Shown: piece after piece, positions 37,365 through 45,785 of the stretch
Layout: every line of letters starts with the position of its first letter
Numbering within the stretch: position 1 is the first letter of the stretch
Assembly: GCA_947455195.1 (NCBI GenBank)
Contig: CANGMI010000001.1
Coordinates: forward strand, 720,164-784,163
Direction of reading: 5' to 3'
DNA length: 64,000 nucleotides
Source of the DNA: Pseudomonadota bacterium
Lineage (GTDB): Bacteria; Pseudomonadota; Gammaproteobacteria; Burkholderiales; SG8-39
The notes under the pieces: generated by a model
Database searches by the model: none
What the model was told of the DNA's origin: nothing
What the model saw: only the letters and a program-made list of their open reading frames with translations
Program-made: the position numbers and the translations under genes

Positions 37365-38249
37365 ATGACCGTGCGCTTTGATGACATCGGGCTGCGGCTG
37401 AGGGCGTTCCGGATGGGCTCGGGCCTGTCAGCCGACGAGATCGCGCGCCGACTCGGGATCTCGCGCGCGGCCCTCTACCGCTTCGAGAAAGGGGAACTCG
37501 CCAAGATCGAGACACTCGAGCGGCTGTCGGAGTTGCTGGAGGTCTCGGTGCCGACACTGCTCGGCGTCGGGGTCGAGTACATCGGATCGGCGGTGAGCTA
37601 CTTCGAACGAATGCGACAGATCGAGGAAACGGCCGAACACATCGTGGTTCTGGCCGGACCCATTTCCTGGCTGCTGGCCTCCGATGCCTTCGACGCAACC
37701 CTTGCAACCATGCTGCGCGAGAGCATTCCGCCGACCCTTGCACGCTCGGCGCAGGCGCTGGCCGACGTGGACGCCATCCTGTCCATCCTGAAGAGCCGCA
37801 AGGCCAACTACCGACGACGCCAGCCTGGCATCGTCAACCTCATCTCGGCCGCCGAGATCGAGCGGTTCCTGAAAAACGGCCTGGTCGGCCGCGATGACCT
37901 GCCCGAAGCCACCCAGCGCGAGCGCCGTGCACTGGCCCGCGACGAACTGACGCATTTCCTGCACGCCATCGACGACCAGCCGATGGGGGTACAGATCGGC
38001 ATCGTGCCCGATACGCTGCCGCACGCCAGCTTCCAGATCTTTCGTCAACCCGACCGCCAGGTACTCGCCCTGAGTCCCTTCCGACTCGGCTCGCAACCGA
38101 ATATCCGTGTCGGGGTGGCAATGATCACCTCAGCCCCCGAAGCACTGTCGCTGCACCAGAAAGCGGCCGACGAAATGTGGCACCGCGCCTGGAAAGGGGC
38201 CGCCGCAGCCCGGTTCCTGCGCCGGCTGCTCGCAGGCCAGGGCGACTGA
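37365..38249 (+). CDS. XRE-family helix-turn-helix transcriptional regulator
   Basis: 294 aa. Residues about 8–65 form a Cro/C1-type HTH: IGLRLRAFRMGSGLSADEIA, RRLGISRAALYRFEKGE, then LERLSELLEVSVPTLLGVG. The remaining 230 residues form a mostly helical domain without a family I recognise, likely ligand-sensing or oligomerisation. It starts 24 bp after the Bug receptor and ends 60 bp before the PyrK-like gene, so it could control either neighbour. An AT-rich dyad just downstream (38255–38290) is a candidate operator. Confidence 0.85.
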   Translation: MTVRFDDIGLRLRAFRMGSGLSADEIARRLGISRAALYRFEKGELAKIETLERLSELLEVSVPTLLGVGVEYIGSAVSYFERMRQIEETAEHIVVLAGPISWLLASDAFDATLATMLRESIPPTLARSAQALADVDAILSILKSRKANYRRRQPGIVNLISAAEIERFLKNGLVGRDDLPEATQRERRALARDELTHFLHAIDDQPMGVQIGIVPDTLPHASFQIFRQPDRQVLALSPFRLGSQPNIRVGVAMITSAPEALSLHQKAADEMWHRAWKGAAAARFLRRLLAGQGD

Positions 38250-38254
38250 ACTTC

Positions 38255-38290
38255 TCAAAATTGCGACATTGTATTGATTTTTAGACAACG
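38255..38290 (+). promoter_or_regulatory. AT-rich regulatory patch with TTGT-N12-ACAA dyad upstream of the PyrK-like gene
   Basis: This short interval is far richer in A/T than its surroundings. It contains TTGT (38269–38272) and ACAA (38285–38288), an inverted repeat with a 12-bp spacer. It sits between the XRE regulator stop and the start at 38310, the expected place for a promoter and operator. No clean -35/-10 pair was found, so the assignment is tentative. Confidence 0.35.
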
Positions 38291-38309
38291 CCATGATTGA
38301 ATCCGGCGC

Positions 38310-39182
38310 ATGGAAAAACCTGCATACGCGTCCGCGCCGGCAATCCCCGGCACCTCTGCCGCCTCGGGCACCGGCACCTGTTCCAGCACATCGCGACCGA
38401 TCGAGGAAAGTCTCGCGCGCGTGATCGCGCAGCGCTGGGTCAACGACGAATACTGTCATCTGGTCGTCGAACCGACGGCGCGCGCCCTCGAGGTGCAGCC
38501 CGGTCAGTTCTTCAACCTGCTGTGTCCTTCACCCGACGAGGGCGAACTGTGGCTGCGTCGGCCGCAGAGCATCTACCGGATCGACAAGCCCAATGGTCGA
38601 CTGGAGTTTCTCTACAAGGTGGTCGGGCGCGGCACGCGCGGCCTCTCGACGTTGAAGGCCGGTCAGGACCTGAACATGGTCGGGCCGCTCGGGGTGGGCT
38701 TCAAGGTAGACCCGGCGTGGAAGCATGTGGTGGTTCTCGGACGCGGCGTCGGTCTCGCCACGCTCGGTCCGATTTCGCAGATGGCACGAGCCAATGGCAT
38801 CGGCGTCACGGCCATTCTGAGTGCCCGCACCCCCGACCTCGCGATGGGTGCTGATCTGTTCAGCCAGGCCGGCGAAGTCATCAAGGTGGTCGATGCCGAT
38901 GGCAGCAGTTCGGTCGACAACGTGCGATCGATCCTCGAACGCCTGATCGCAGCCGGTCGGGCCGATGCCTTCTTCACCTGTGGTTCGAACCGGTTGCTCG
39001 CCGTCATGAAAGACCTGGGTGCACGGCACGGCATCCCCGGACAGGCGGCAATGGAACAGGTGATGGCCTGCGGACTGGGGCCCTGCTACATCTGCGTCCG
39101 AACCTTCAACGTGAACGGTCGGCAGGAACTGAAGCGGGTCTGCGTCGAAGGGCCTGTGTTCGATCTCCAGGAGTGCCTCTGA
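38310..39182 (+). CDS. Dihydroorotate dehydrogenase electron-transfer subunit-like protein (PyrK-like)
   Basis: 290 aa, with about 30 extra low-complexity residues at the N-terminus compared with canonical PyrK (about 260 aa). The ferredoxin-reductase-type FAD region has LWLRRPQSIYRID. The NAD-binding loop is VVVLGRGVGLATLGP. The iron–sulfur ligands are C254, C259, C262 and C278 in ACGLGPCYICV and KRVCVEGPVF, the PyrK [2Fe-2S] pattern. It should pass electrons between NAD(H) and the class 1B dihydroorotate dehydrogenase whose ATG overlaps its stop (TGATG). This class is commonest in Firmicutes and is unusual here. Confidence 0.82.
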   Translation: MEKPAYASAPAIPGTSAASGTGTCSSTSRPIEESLARVIAQRWVNDEYCHLVVEPTARALEVQPGQFFNLLCPSPDEGELWLRRPQSIYRIDKPNGRLEFLYKVVGRGTRGLSTLKAGQDLNMVGPLGVGFKVDPAWKHVVVLGRGVGLATLGPISQMARANGIGVTAILSARTPDLAMGADLFSQAGEVIKVVDADGSSSVDNVRSILERLIAAGRADAFFTCGSNRLLAVMKDLGARHGIPGQAAMEQVMACGLGPCYICVRTFNVNGRQELKRVCVEGPVFDLQECL

Positions 39183-40129
39183 TGGCCGACCTGCGCGTCA
39201 ATCTGGCAGGTCTGGATCTTGCCAACCCCATCATGCACGGCTCGGGCACATTCTCGGCCGAAGTCGGGCAGGTCATCGACATCAACCGCCTTGGCGCGAT
39301 GGTGGCAAAAACCGTGTCGCGCAACTTCCGCACCGGCAACCCGCCCCCCCGCGTGGCGGAAGTCGAAGGCGGCATGATCAACTCGATCGGCCTGCCCACC
39401 AAGGGCCTCGGCTACTTCCTCGAGACGCAGCTGGCCGAATACAAGCAGTACACGCCGCCCCTCATCTGCAGCATTTCGGCCGAAACAGCCGAAGACTTCG
39501 CCGACATGGCGGCCGATGTCAGCGTGGCTGGCGTTGATGCGATCGAACTGAACATCTCGTGCCCGACCCGCAAGCCGGGCGGCGGCAACTTCGCGCTGAA
39601 CGAGGAGCACACCCACAAGGTCGTGGCGATGTGCCGGGCGCGCACCGACAAGATGATCATTGCCAAGCTCTCGCCCAATGCGGGCGATGTGGTGGGCGTG
39701 GCCGAAGCCGCCGAGGCGGGTGGCGCCAACGCCCTCACGGTCGCCAACACCATTCTGGGGCTCAAGATCGACGTGAACCGTCGACGACCCGCCATCGGCC
39801 AGAAGCTGGGTGGCCTCTCGGGGCCCGGCATCAAGCCGATCATCATGCGCATGGTCTACCAGTGCGCCAAGGCCGTGAAGATTCCGATCATCGGTGTCGG
39901 CGGCATCACGAAGGTCGAAGACGTGGTGGAGTACATGCTGGCGGGCGCCACAGCGGTTCAGGTGGGCTACGCCACCTTTCGCAACCCCACCGTGGTGATG
40001 GCTCTCATCGACGGGCTGGCCGAGTGGTGCGACGCGAACGGCGTGGCCCGCGCGGCCGATCTAACGGGCGCCATGATCGATGAGGCGCCGCTTGACACCT
40101 ACGTGGCGGCAAGCGCACCCATCGGTTGA
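39182..40129 (+). CDS. Class 1B dihydroorotate dehydrogenase-like catalytic subunit (PyrDB-like)
   Basis: 315 aa TIM barrel with FMN-binding MHGSGTFS near the N-terminus and the class 1 catalytic Cys127 in ELNISCPT. GVGGITKVEDVVEYMLAGAT supplies the phosphate-binding end. The Cys, rather than Ser, marks class 1, and the coupled PyrK-like gene marks subclass 1B, which uses NAD+. It could catalyse dihydroorotate/orotate conversion or act on a related pyrimidine. A class 2 enzyme is encoded 2.3 kb downstream, so this copy may have a separate, perhaps catabolic, role. Confidence 0.83.
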   Translation: MADLRVNLAGLDLANPIMHGSGTFSAEVGQVIDINRLGAMVAKTVSRNFRTGNPPPRVAEVEGGMINSIGLPTKGLGYFLETQLAEYKQYTPPLICSISAETAEDFADMAADVSVAGVDAIELNISCPTRKPGGGNFALNEEHTHKVVAMCRARTDKMIIAKLSPNAGDVVGVAEAAEAGGANALTVANTILGLKIDVNRRRPAIGQKLGGLSGPGIKPIIMRMVYQCAKAVKIPIIGVGGITKVEDVVEYMLAGATAVQVGYATFRNPTVVMALIDGLAEWCDANGVARAADLTGAMIDEAPLDTYVAASAPIG

Positions 40130-40213
40130 ACCCGGCTCGCGCGGCATTCGTCGCGTCGGGTGGGTCCCCGTGCATCGAGCCGGATCGGGCGCCGGGAAAG
40201 CGCAGGGCCGAGC

Positions 40214-40242
40214 CTGTTGAACCGGGCGGATTCCACTAGAAT
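40214..40242 (+). promoter_or_regulatory. Possible pyrE promoter
   Basis: CTGTTG (40214–40219) and TAGAAT (40237–40242) are separated by 17 bp and lie 49 bp before the pyrE ATG. The -10 is good and the -35 weak. It is placed inside the 161-bp gap that separates the class 1B pair from pyrE, implying separate transcription. Confidence 0.4.
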
Positions 40243-40290
40243 CCGGTCACGGTTTTCTTCACCACGATCAACCTGCGAGACGCCCTCCCG

Positions 40291-40995
40291 ATGAGCCTTG
40301 CTGCTGGCTTTCCCGATCGCAAGGTCATCGCCGAACTCACTGCCAAGATGCTCCTCGAGGTCGAGGCAGTGCGTTTCAGCGATGACAAGCCCTTCATCTT
40401 CACCTCGGGACTCGCGAGCCCGGTCTACACCGACTGTCGACGTCTGATCTCGTTCCCGCGGGTGCGCCAGACTCTGATGGAATTTGCGACCGCCACCCTG
40501 CAGCGCGACGTGGGGTTCGAGCAGTTCGACGCGGTGGCAGGGGGGGAAACCGCCGGCATTCCCTATGCGGCCTGGATGTCCGACCGCCTCGGTCTGCCCA
40601 TGCAGTACGTACGCAAGAAACCCAAGGGATTCGGACGCAACGCGCAGATCGAAGGCCACCTCGTCCCGGGTCAGCGCACCCTGCTGGTCGAAGATCTCGC
40701 GACCGACGGCGGCAGCAAGGTCGGGTTCTGCCGCGCGCTGCGGGATGCCGGGGCCACAGTCGACCATGTCTTCGTTGTCTTCTACTACGACATCTTCCCC
40801 GACGGTGCCCGCCTGATGAAGGAAATGGGGGTCACGATGCACTGGCTCGCCACCTGGTGGGATGTCCTCGAGTACGCCCGCTCGCGAGCCCTTTTCTCGG
40901 AGTCGACGCTCTCGGAAGCGGAAAAGTTCATGCGCGATCCACGCGGCTGGTCGAAGGCCCACGGCGGCACCGCCGGCGCACTGGGCGATGCCTGA
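40291..40995 (+). CDS. pyrE: Orotate phosphoribosyltransferase
   Basis: 234 aa. [14 protein letters not shown] near residue 40 binds orotate and PRPP, and the PRPP loop is [32 protein letters not shown] is the flexible loop. It converts orotate and PRPP to orotidine 5'-phosphate in de novo pyrimidine synthesis. The length exceeds the 213 aa of E. coli PyrE by a short tail, as in other Burkholderiales. The amidase ATG at 40988 overlaps its 3' end by 8 bp. Confidence 0.95.
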   Translation: MSLAAGFPDRKVIAELTAKMLLEVEAVRFSDDKPFIFTSGLASPVYTDCRRLISFPRVRQTLMEFATATLQRDVGFEQFDAVAGGETAGIPYAAWMSDRLGLPMQYVRKKPKGFGRNAQIEGHLVPGQRTLLVEDLATDGGSKVGFCRALRDAGATVDHVFVVFYYDIFPDGARLMKEMGVTMHWLATWWDVLEYARSRALFSESTLSEAEKFMRDPRGWSKAHGGTAGALGDA

Positions 40996-42382
40996 TTCGG
41001 GAGCCGCGGAGGCGGTACCGTCGAGCGTGGCTCGGGTGCCCGCGCGGGGACCGGCGAGCCTGACCGTCAGAAACCTTGGTGCGGGCCTCATGCAAGGCAC
41101 CGCCGAGATGGCACGCGCAATGGCCGATGGGCGACTGGATGCCCGGACCGCCGTGCAGCAGTCGCTCGAACAATGCGCCATGCACGAACCGCAGCTCCAT
41201 GCCTGGGCCTGGCTCGACCCCGACCATGCCATGGCGCAGGCCCGTGCCATCGATGCCGGACCGTACCGAGGCCCACTCCATGGCATCCCGCTCGGGGTGA
41301 AGGATGTCATCGACACCTTCGACATGCCCACTGCGATGGGCTCGCCGATCTATGCCGGTCATCGCCCGCCGGCCGATGCGGCCTGCGTCGCGATCGCGCG
41401 GGCAGCAGGTGCCGTCATCCTGGGCAAGACGGTGACTGCCGAATTTGCCGGCAGCGCGCCGGGACCAACCGTCAACCCGCATGATGCGAGCCGGACGCCG
41501 GGTGGCTCATCGAGCGGATCAGCCGCCGCCGTTGCGGCCGGCATGGTGAGTGCAGCCTTCGGCACACAGACCGGCGGCTCGGTGCTGCGCCCGGCAGCCT
41601 TCTGCGGCGTGGTCGGATTCAAACCCGGTTTTGGGCGCTGGAACCGCACCGGCATCAAGCCCTACGCCGACAACCTCGACACAGCCGGCGTCCTCGCCAC
41701 CTCGCTCGAAGACATCGAACTGCTCGATGCGGTCATGACCGGCAGACCCGCCACCCTCGCGCGTGACGCCGACGTCTTGCGAGCGGTGTCCGTACCCCGG
41801 ATAGGCCTGTGCCGCACCCACTTGTGGGACCAGGCCGCGCCCGAGACGATCGCCGCCATCGAGGACGCAGCAGCCCGCCTCGCCGTCGCTGGCGCATCGG
41901 TGTCGGCGGTCACGCTGCCGACCGGGTTTGCCGACATCACACGCTGGCGACCCGTGCTCGCCAGTCGCGAACGGGCAGTGGCGATGACCGATGAATGGCA
42001 ACGACACCGCGCGCACCTGAGTGCGGTACTGCACAAGGGCATCGAGCAGGGCCTCGCGGTTGACGCAGCCCGGTACGCGGCAGCGCTCGCGTTCACACTC
42101 GACCAACGGGTACGTGCCGCCAGCCTTTTCGAGCACTGCGACATCCTGCTCGCGCCCTGTGCCCACGGTGAAGCACCGGTCGGGCTGGCGTCCACCGGTG
42201 ATCCGCGCTTTCAGGAAATCTGGACGCTGCTGCACCTGCCCGCCCTCAGCCTGCCGACGCATCGCGGCCCCAACGGGCTGCCGGTAGCGATACAACTCGT
42301 CGGGCAGCGCCATGATGACGAACGACTGATTGCCCTCGGGCGCTGGGTCATGCACCACCTCGGCCACTGGCAACACCGATGA
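40988..42382 (+). CDS. Amidase (amidase-signature family)
   Basis: 464 aa. The Ser–cisSer–Lys triad is visible: Lys in [10 protein letters not shown], the cis-Ser in [17 protein letters not shown], and the nucleophile Ser in [20 protein letters not shown]. It hydrolyses an amide in the cytosol; the substrate is unknown. The ATG at 40988 overlaps pyrE by 8 bp; the open frame further upstream lies in pyrE. It sits between pyrE and pyrD. Ureidomalonase of oxidative pyrimidine breakdown belongs to this family, but nothing specific in the sequence proves that link. Confidence 0.87.
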   Translation: MPDSGAAEAVPSSVARVPARGPASLTVRNLGAGLMQGTAEMARAMADGRLDARTAVQQSLEQCAMHEPQLHAWAWLDPDHAMAQARAIDAGPYRGPLHGIPLGVKDVIDTFDMPTAMGSPIYAGHRPPADAACVAIARAAGAVILGKTVTAEFAGSAPGPTVNPHDASRTPGGSSSGSAAAVAAGMVSAAFGTQTGGSVLRPAAFCGVVGFKPGFGRWNRTGIKPYADNLDTAGVLATSLEDIELLDAVMTGRPATLARDADVLRAVSVPRIGLCRTHLWDQAAPETIAAIEDAAARLAVAGASVSAVTLPTGFADITRWRPVLASRERAVAMTDEWQRHRAHLSAVLHKGIEQGLAVDAARYAAALAFTLDQRVRAASLFEHCDILLAPCAHGEAPVGLASTGDPRFQEIWTLLHLPALSLPTHRGPNGLPVAIQLVGQRHDDERLIALGRWVMHHLGHWQHR

Positions 42383-42435
42383 ATCCGCGCCAGCGGCGTG
42401 ACCCGCGCCGACTGGCTTACTGCAAGGACCTGACC

Positions 42436-43521
42436 ATGAACGTCTATCCGCTGTTGCGTCCGCTGATCGAACATGTCGATGCCGAGGTCGCGCATGGCCT
42501 TGCGATCAAGGCGCTGTCGACCGGCCTGGTCGAGGCCTGTGCCTCGCGCAGTCGAGCCGCCGACGATCCTGTCCTCGCCACCCGGGTCTGGGGACTCGAC
42601 TTTCCCAATCCGGTTGGCATGGCGGCGGGCTTCGACAAGCATGCCGAGGTCTGCGATGCGATGCTGGCGCTCGGCTTCGGCTTCACCGAGGCGGGCACCG
42701 TGACGCCCCTGGCGCAGCCCGGCCAGGCAAAGCCGCGCCTTTTCCGGCTCACCGAAGACGAAGCGGTCATCAATCGATTCGGTTTCAACAGTCAGGGCAT
42801 GGAACCCTTCGCCCAGCGCCTGGAGCGGCGCACCCGACACGGCATCGTCGGCGCCAACGTGGGCAAGAACAAATCCAGCGAAGATGCGACCGCCGACTAT
42901 GTCGCCTGCATCGAGCGCGTGGCGCGGTACTGCGACTACCTGGTGGTGAACATCTCATCGCCCAATACGCCCGGGTTACGCGCGCTGCAGGCGCGCGCGC
43001 AGATCACCGAACTGCTCGAGCGCTCGATGGAGGCGCGGGCGCGGGCCTGCGGGACCGACCTGCGCCTGCCGCCGATGATCGTCAAGATCGCGCCCGATCT
43101 TGACGATCAGGGGCTCGATGACATCGCCCAGGCGGCACTGGCGACCGGCATCGATGGCCTCACGGTCTGCAACACGACTGTCGCACGCCCACCGATGACC
43201 AGTCGTCACCGGGATGAACCCGGGGGGTTGTCGGGACGCCCGATTGCTGCGCAGGCTCTCGCCTGCCTGCACCGGATGTATCAGCTCACCGGCGGTCGAA
43301 TGCCGCTGATCGGCAGCGGCGGCATCGACAGCGGCGCGGAAGCCTACGCCCGCATTCGTGCCGGAGCCTCGCTCATCCAGTTCTATTCGGCGATGGTGTT
43401 CCACGGACCGGGACTGGTGAAGACGATCAAGCGCGATCTGGCGGCCTGCCTGCGCGCCGACGGATTCAAGTCGGTCAGCGACGCGGTCGGTGCGGCGCAC
43501 CGGTCAGCCGGGAGGGCCTAG
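42436..43521 (+). CDS. pyrD: Dihydroorotate dehydrogenase (quinone), class 2
   Basis: 361 aa. An N-terminal amphipathic extension (VYPLLRPLIEHVDAEVAHGL) for membrane and quinone contact precedes the FMN barrel. The catalytic residue is Ser175 in VNISSPNTPGLR, the class 2 signature, at the same number as in E. coli. PNPVGMAAGFDK and the late LIGSGGIDSGAEAY with IQFYSAMVFHGP complete the site. AAGGA lies before the ATG at 42436. This is the ordinary de novo enzyme for the order. It is separated from the amidase by 53 bp. Confidence 0.95.
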   Translation: MNVYPLLRPLIEHVDAEVAHGLAIKALSTGLVEACASRSRAADDPVLATRVWGLDFPNPVGMAAGFDKHAEVCDAMLALGFGFTEAGTVTPLAQPGQAKPRLFRLTEDEAVINRFGFNSQGMEPFAQRLERRTRHGIVGANVGKNKSSEDATADYVACIERVARYCDYLVVNISSPNTPGLRALQARAQITELLERSMEARARACGTDLRLPPMIVKIAPDLDDQGLDDIAQAALATGIDGLTVCNTTVARPPMTSRHRDEPGGLSGRPIAAQALACLHRMYQLTGGRMPLIGSGGIDSGAEAYARIRAGASLIQFYSAMVFHGPGLVKTIKRDLAACLRADGFKSVSDAVGAAHRSAGRA

Positions 43522-43524
43522 ACC

Positions 43525-44571
43525 ATGCGCGGCGCCTGGTCGGCGATCGTGTGCGCTGTGGGTTTCCAGCGCAGGGCTCAAGGGCTGTCAGGCCCCTTGG
43601 CGGGGCTGTATGCCGCACTGGTCGGCAGTGCGCTCTCGGCAATGCTGGCGAGTCCGCCTGCTGCAGCCCAGGGCGCATGGCCACAGCACCCGGTACGCAT
43701 TGTCGTGCCCTACCCGCCTGGCGGAGTCACCGATCTTGTCATCCGGCAACTCTCGCCGCTTGTCGCCGAGCGGCTTGGACAGCCGGTACTGATCGACAAC
43801 CGGTCGGGTGCCGCCGGGGTCACCGGCACCGTGTCGGTCGCGCGTGCAGCGCCGGATGGCTACACCCTGCTCGTCACCTTCGATAATTTCAGCAACAACC
43901 CCTACCTCTTTCGGAACGCCGGCTACGACGCGGTGCGCGACTTTGCGCCCATTGCCCTCCTGATGCGAAGCCCGCAGGTGCTGATCGTGCCACCCCGACC
44001 GGGTGGGCCACGAACACTCGCTGAATTCGTCGACCAGGCGAAGGCGCGCGGTGAAGGCCGTCATTATGCGAGTGCGGGTGCGGGCTCATCAGGACACCTG
44101 ACCGGCGAGCTTTTCCGGACGGCAACGGGTACCGATCTCATTGCGGTGCACTACAAGGGCGGAGGCCCGGCGATCAACGATATCCTGGGGGGCCAGGTAG
44201 ATGCCATGTTCACGCCGATCGGCCTTGCGGGTCAGCATGTGAAGGGCGGCCGACTCATCGCGCTGGCAGTCACCTCGGCGCAACGCTCGAGCCAACTGCC
44301 CGATGTGCCTGCAGTGGCCGAGCGCTACCCGGGATTCGAAGCGCAGGCCTGGGTCGGGCTGCTGGCACCCGCGCAGACACCGCGCGCGGTGATCGAGCGA
44401 CTCAATGGCGAGATCAACACCGCACTCGCACGCACTGAGGTGCGCGACAAGTTCGCCGCCCAGGGATACGAGGCCGTCGGTGGCACGCCTGAGAGTTTCG
44501 GCGAGTGGGTGCGAGTCGAAGCCGCCCGGTGGGGTGCCCTCATCCGGAGCCGCAACATCACGCTCGACTGA
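43525..44571 (+). CDS. Bug/TctC-family substrate-binding protein
   Basis: 348 aa. A long N-terminal export signal (about 48 residues, ending PAAAQG) is followed by HPVRIVVPYPPGGVTDLVIR, VLIDNRSGAAGVTG, APDGYTLL and a C-terminal PAVAERYPGFEAQAWVG. It starts 3 bp after the pyrD stop, which looks like read-through positioning rather than a functional link. It converges on another Bug receptor gene 37 bp downstream. No TctAB permease is adjacent and the ligand is unknown. Confidence 0.88.
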   Translation: MRGAWSAIVCAVGFQRRAQGLSGPLAGLYAALVGSALSAMLASPPAAAQGAWPQHPVRIVVPYPPGGVTDLVIRQLSPLVAERLGQPVLIDNRSGAAGVTGTVSVARAAPDGYTLLVTFDNFSNNPYLFRNAGYDAVRDFAPIALLMRSPQVLIVPPRPGGPRTLAEFVDQAKARGEGRHYASAGAGSSGHLTGELFRTATGTDLIAVHYKGGGPAINDILGGQVDAMFTPIGLAGQHVKGGRLIALAVTSAQRSSQLPDVPAVAERYPGFEAQAWVGLLAPAQTPRAVIERLNGEINTALARTEVRDKFAAQGYEAVGGTPESFGEWVRVEAARWGALIRSRNITLD

Positions 44572-44608
44572 GGTGCTCGCTGGCGGCTGAGGGCACGGCG
44601 GCTCGCGT

Positions 44609-45604
44609 TTACTCGGCGCGGGCACCGGTGCGCCGCACCACCTCGCCCCAGCGAGCCATTTCGAGTTTGATGAATTCAGCGAACTGCGCGGGGGTCGACC
44701 CGACCGCCACCGTTCCATCTGCGGCGAAGTGCTCGAGCAGCGTTGGCGTCGTCGCAGCCTTTGCCGCTTCGGCTGCAAGGCGCCCCAGGATGGCCTGAGG
44801 GACGCGCGCCGGCGCAATGAGGCCGTACCACTGCGAGGTCTCGAAACCGGGAAACCCCTGTTCTGCGACCGTGCCCACGCCCGACAGCACCGCCACACGC
44901 TGGGGCGCCCCCACCGCGATCGCACGCAGCTTGCCCGAGCGGATATGCGGCAGGAGAGGACCCGCCCCGGCCGAGGTCGCCTGAGTCTGCCCCGCGAGCA
45001 GATCGGTCAACTGGGGACCCGTACCCTTGTAAGGCACATGGACCACATCGATCTTCGCTACCATTTTCAGGTATTCGAAGGCCAGATGCCCGGCGCTGCC
45101 GTTGCCCGCCGAGCCGTAGTAGATGCGCCCCGGCTCGCGCTGTGCCGCCGCGATGAACTCGCGCAGATCCCGTGCCGGGAACGAGGCGTTGACGGCATAG
45201 AGCGTGGCCACCTTGCCCAGCAGACTGATCGGTGCGAAGTCGGCGATCGGGTCATAGGGGAGCCTGGCGAACATCCAGGGGTTCATGGCCAGCGTCCCCA
45301 CATGCCCCAGGATCAGGGTGTATCCATCAGGCTCCGCCCGCGCCACATCCTGCATGGCGACATTGCCCGCACCGCCGGGTCGATTCTCGATCACGATCTG
45401 CTGACCCAGACCGCGTGACATCTCGATCACGAACGCTCTCGCAACGATTTCGGAGCTGCCGCCGGGCGCAAAGGGCACCACCAGACGAATCGGCCGCGTC
45501 GGGTAACCCTGTGCATGGGCAGCAACCGGCAGGAGGCCAAGGAGAGGGGCAACGAGCGCGACGAAGAGCGGGCCTGCGAGCGTCGCTCTGAAAGACTGGA
45601 ACAT
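44609..45604 (-). CDS. Bug/TctC-family substrate-binding protein
   Basis: 331 aa. The signal peptide ends near residue 32 (AAHAQG). The core has RPIRLVVPFAPGGSSEIVAR, IVIENRPGGAGN, EPDGYTLIL and VAEQGFPGFETSQWYG. GAGGAG lies 8–13 bp upstream of the ATG on the minus strand. A 7-bp stem hairpin occurs in its leader (45628–45648). It is convergent with the receptor at 43525 and divergent from gentisate dioxygenase, so it may bind an aromatic acid such as gentisate (inference from position only). Confidence 0.88.
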   Translation of the reverse strand: MFQSFRATLAGPLFVALVAPLLGLLPVAAHAQGYPTRPIRLVVPFAPGGSSEIVARAFVIEMSRGLGQQIVIENRPGGAGNVAMQDVARAEPDGYTLILGHVGTLAMNPWMFARLPYDPIADFAPISLLGKVATLYAVNASFPARDLREFIAAAQREPGRIYYGSAGNGSAGHLAFEYLKMVAKIDVVHVPYKGTGPQLTDLLAGQTQATSAGAGPLLPHIRSGKLRAIAVGAPQRVAVLSGVGTVAEQGFPGFETSQWYGLIAPARVPQAILGRLAAEAAKAATTPTLLEHFAADGTVAVGSTPAQFAEFIKLEMARWGEVVRRTGARAE

Positions 45605-45627
45605 CGGGGTCTCCTCGCACGCACCGC

Positions 45628-45648
45628 AGGCAACTCGACAGGTTGCCT
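45628..45648 (-). other. Leader hairpin upstream of the Bug receptor
   Basis: AGGCAAC (45628–45634) and GTTGCCT (45642–45648) form a perfect 7-bp stem with a 7-base loop. It lies 24 bp before the receptor ATG on the minus strand. No T-run follows on either strand. Confidence 0.3.
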
Positions 45649-45749
45649 CGCTCAGAGCCTGCAGGGCTGGATCATACCAACCCGTTTCCCCTTCCCGGCG
45701 CGTGCAAAAGCGGGCGCGCTTGGCTCACAATGCGGGTTCAGGTGAAATG

Positions 45750-45762
45750 TTCAATCGTTGAA
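45750..45762 (+). promoter_or_regulatory. T-N11-A dyad upstream of gentisate dioxygenase
   Basis: TTCAA-TCG-TTGAA is a perfect inverted repeat of the T-N11-A form used by LysR-type regulators, and MarR-family sites can look similar. It lies 24 bp before the dioxygenase ATG. No LysR or MarR gene is present nearby, so the regulator would be encoded elsewhere. Confidence 0.35.
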
Positions 45763-45785
45763 GTTCATGGGCAAGGAGCTTCCTC

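Noticed and set aside
40132..40183. An 8-bp inverted repeat CCGGCTCG/CGAGCCGG downstream of the class 1B DHODH-like gene
   Set aside because: The 36-base loop and lack of a T-run make a terminator unconvincing.
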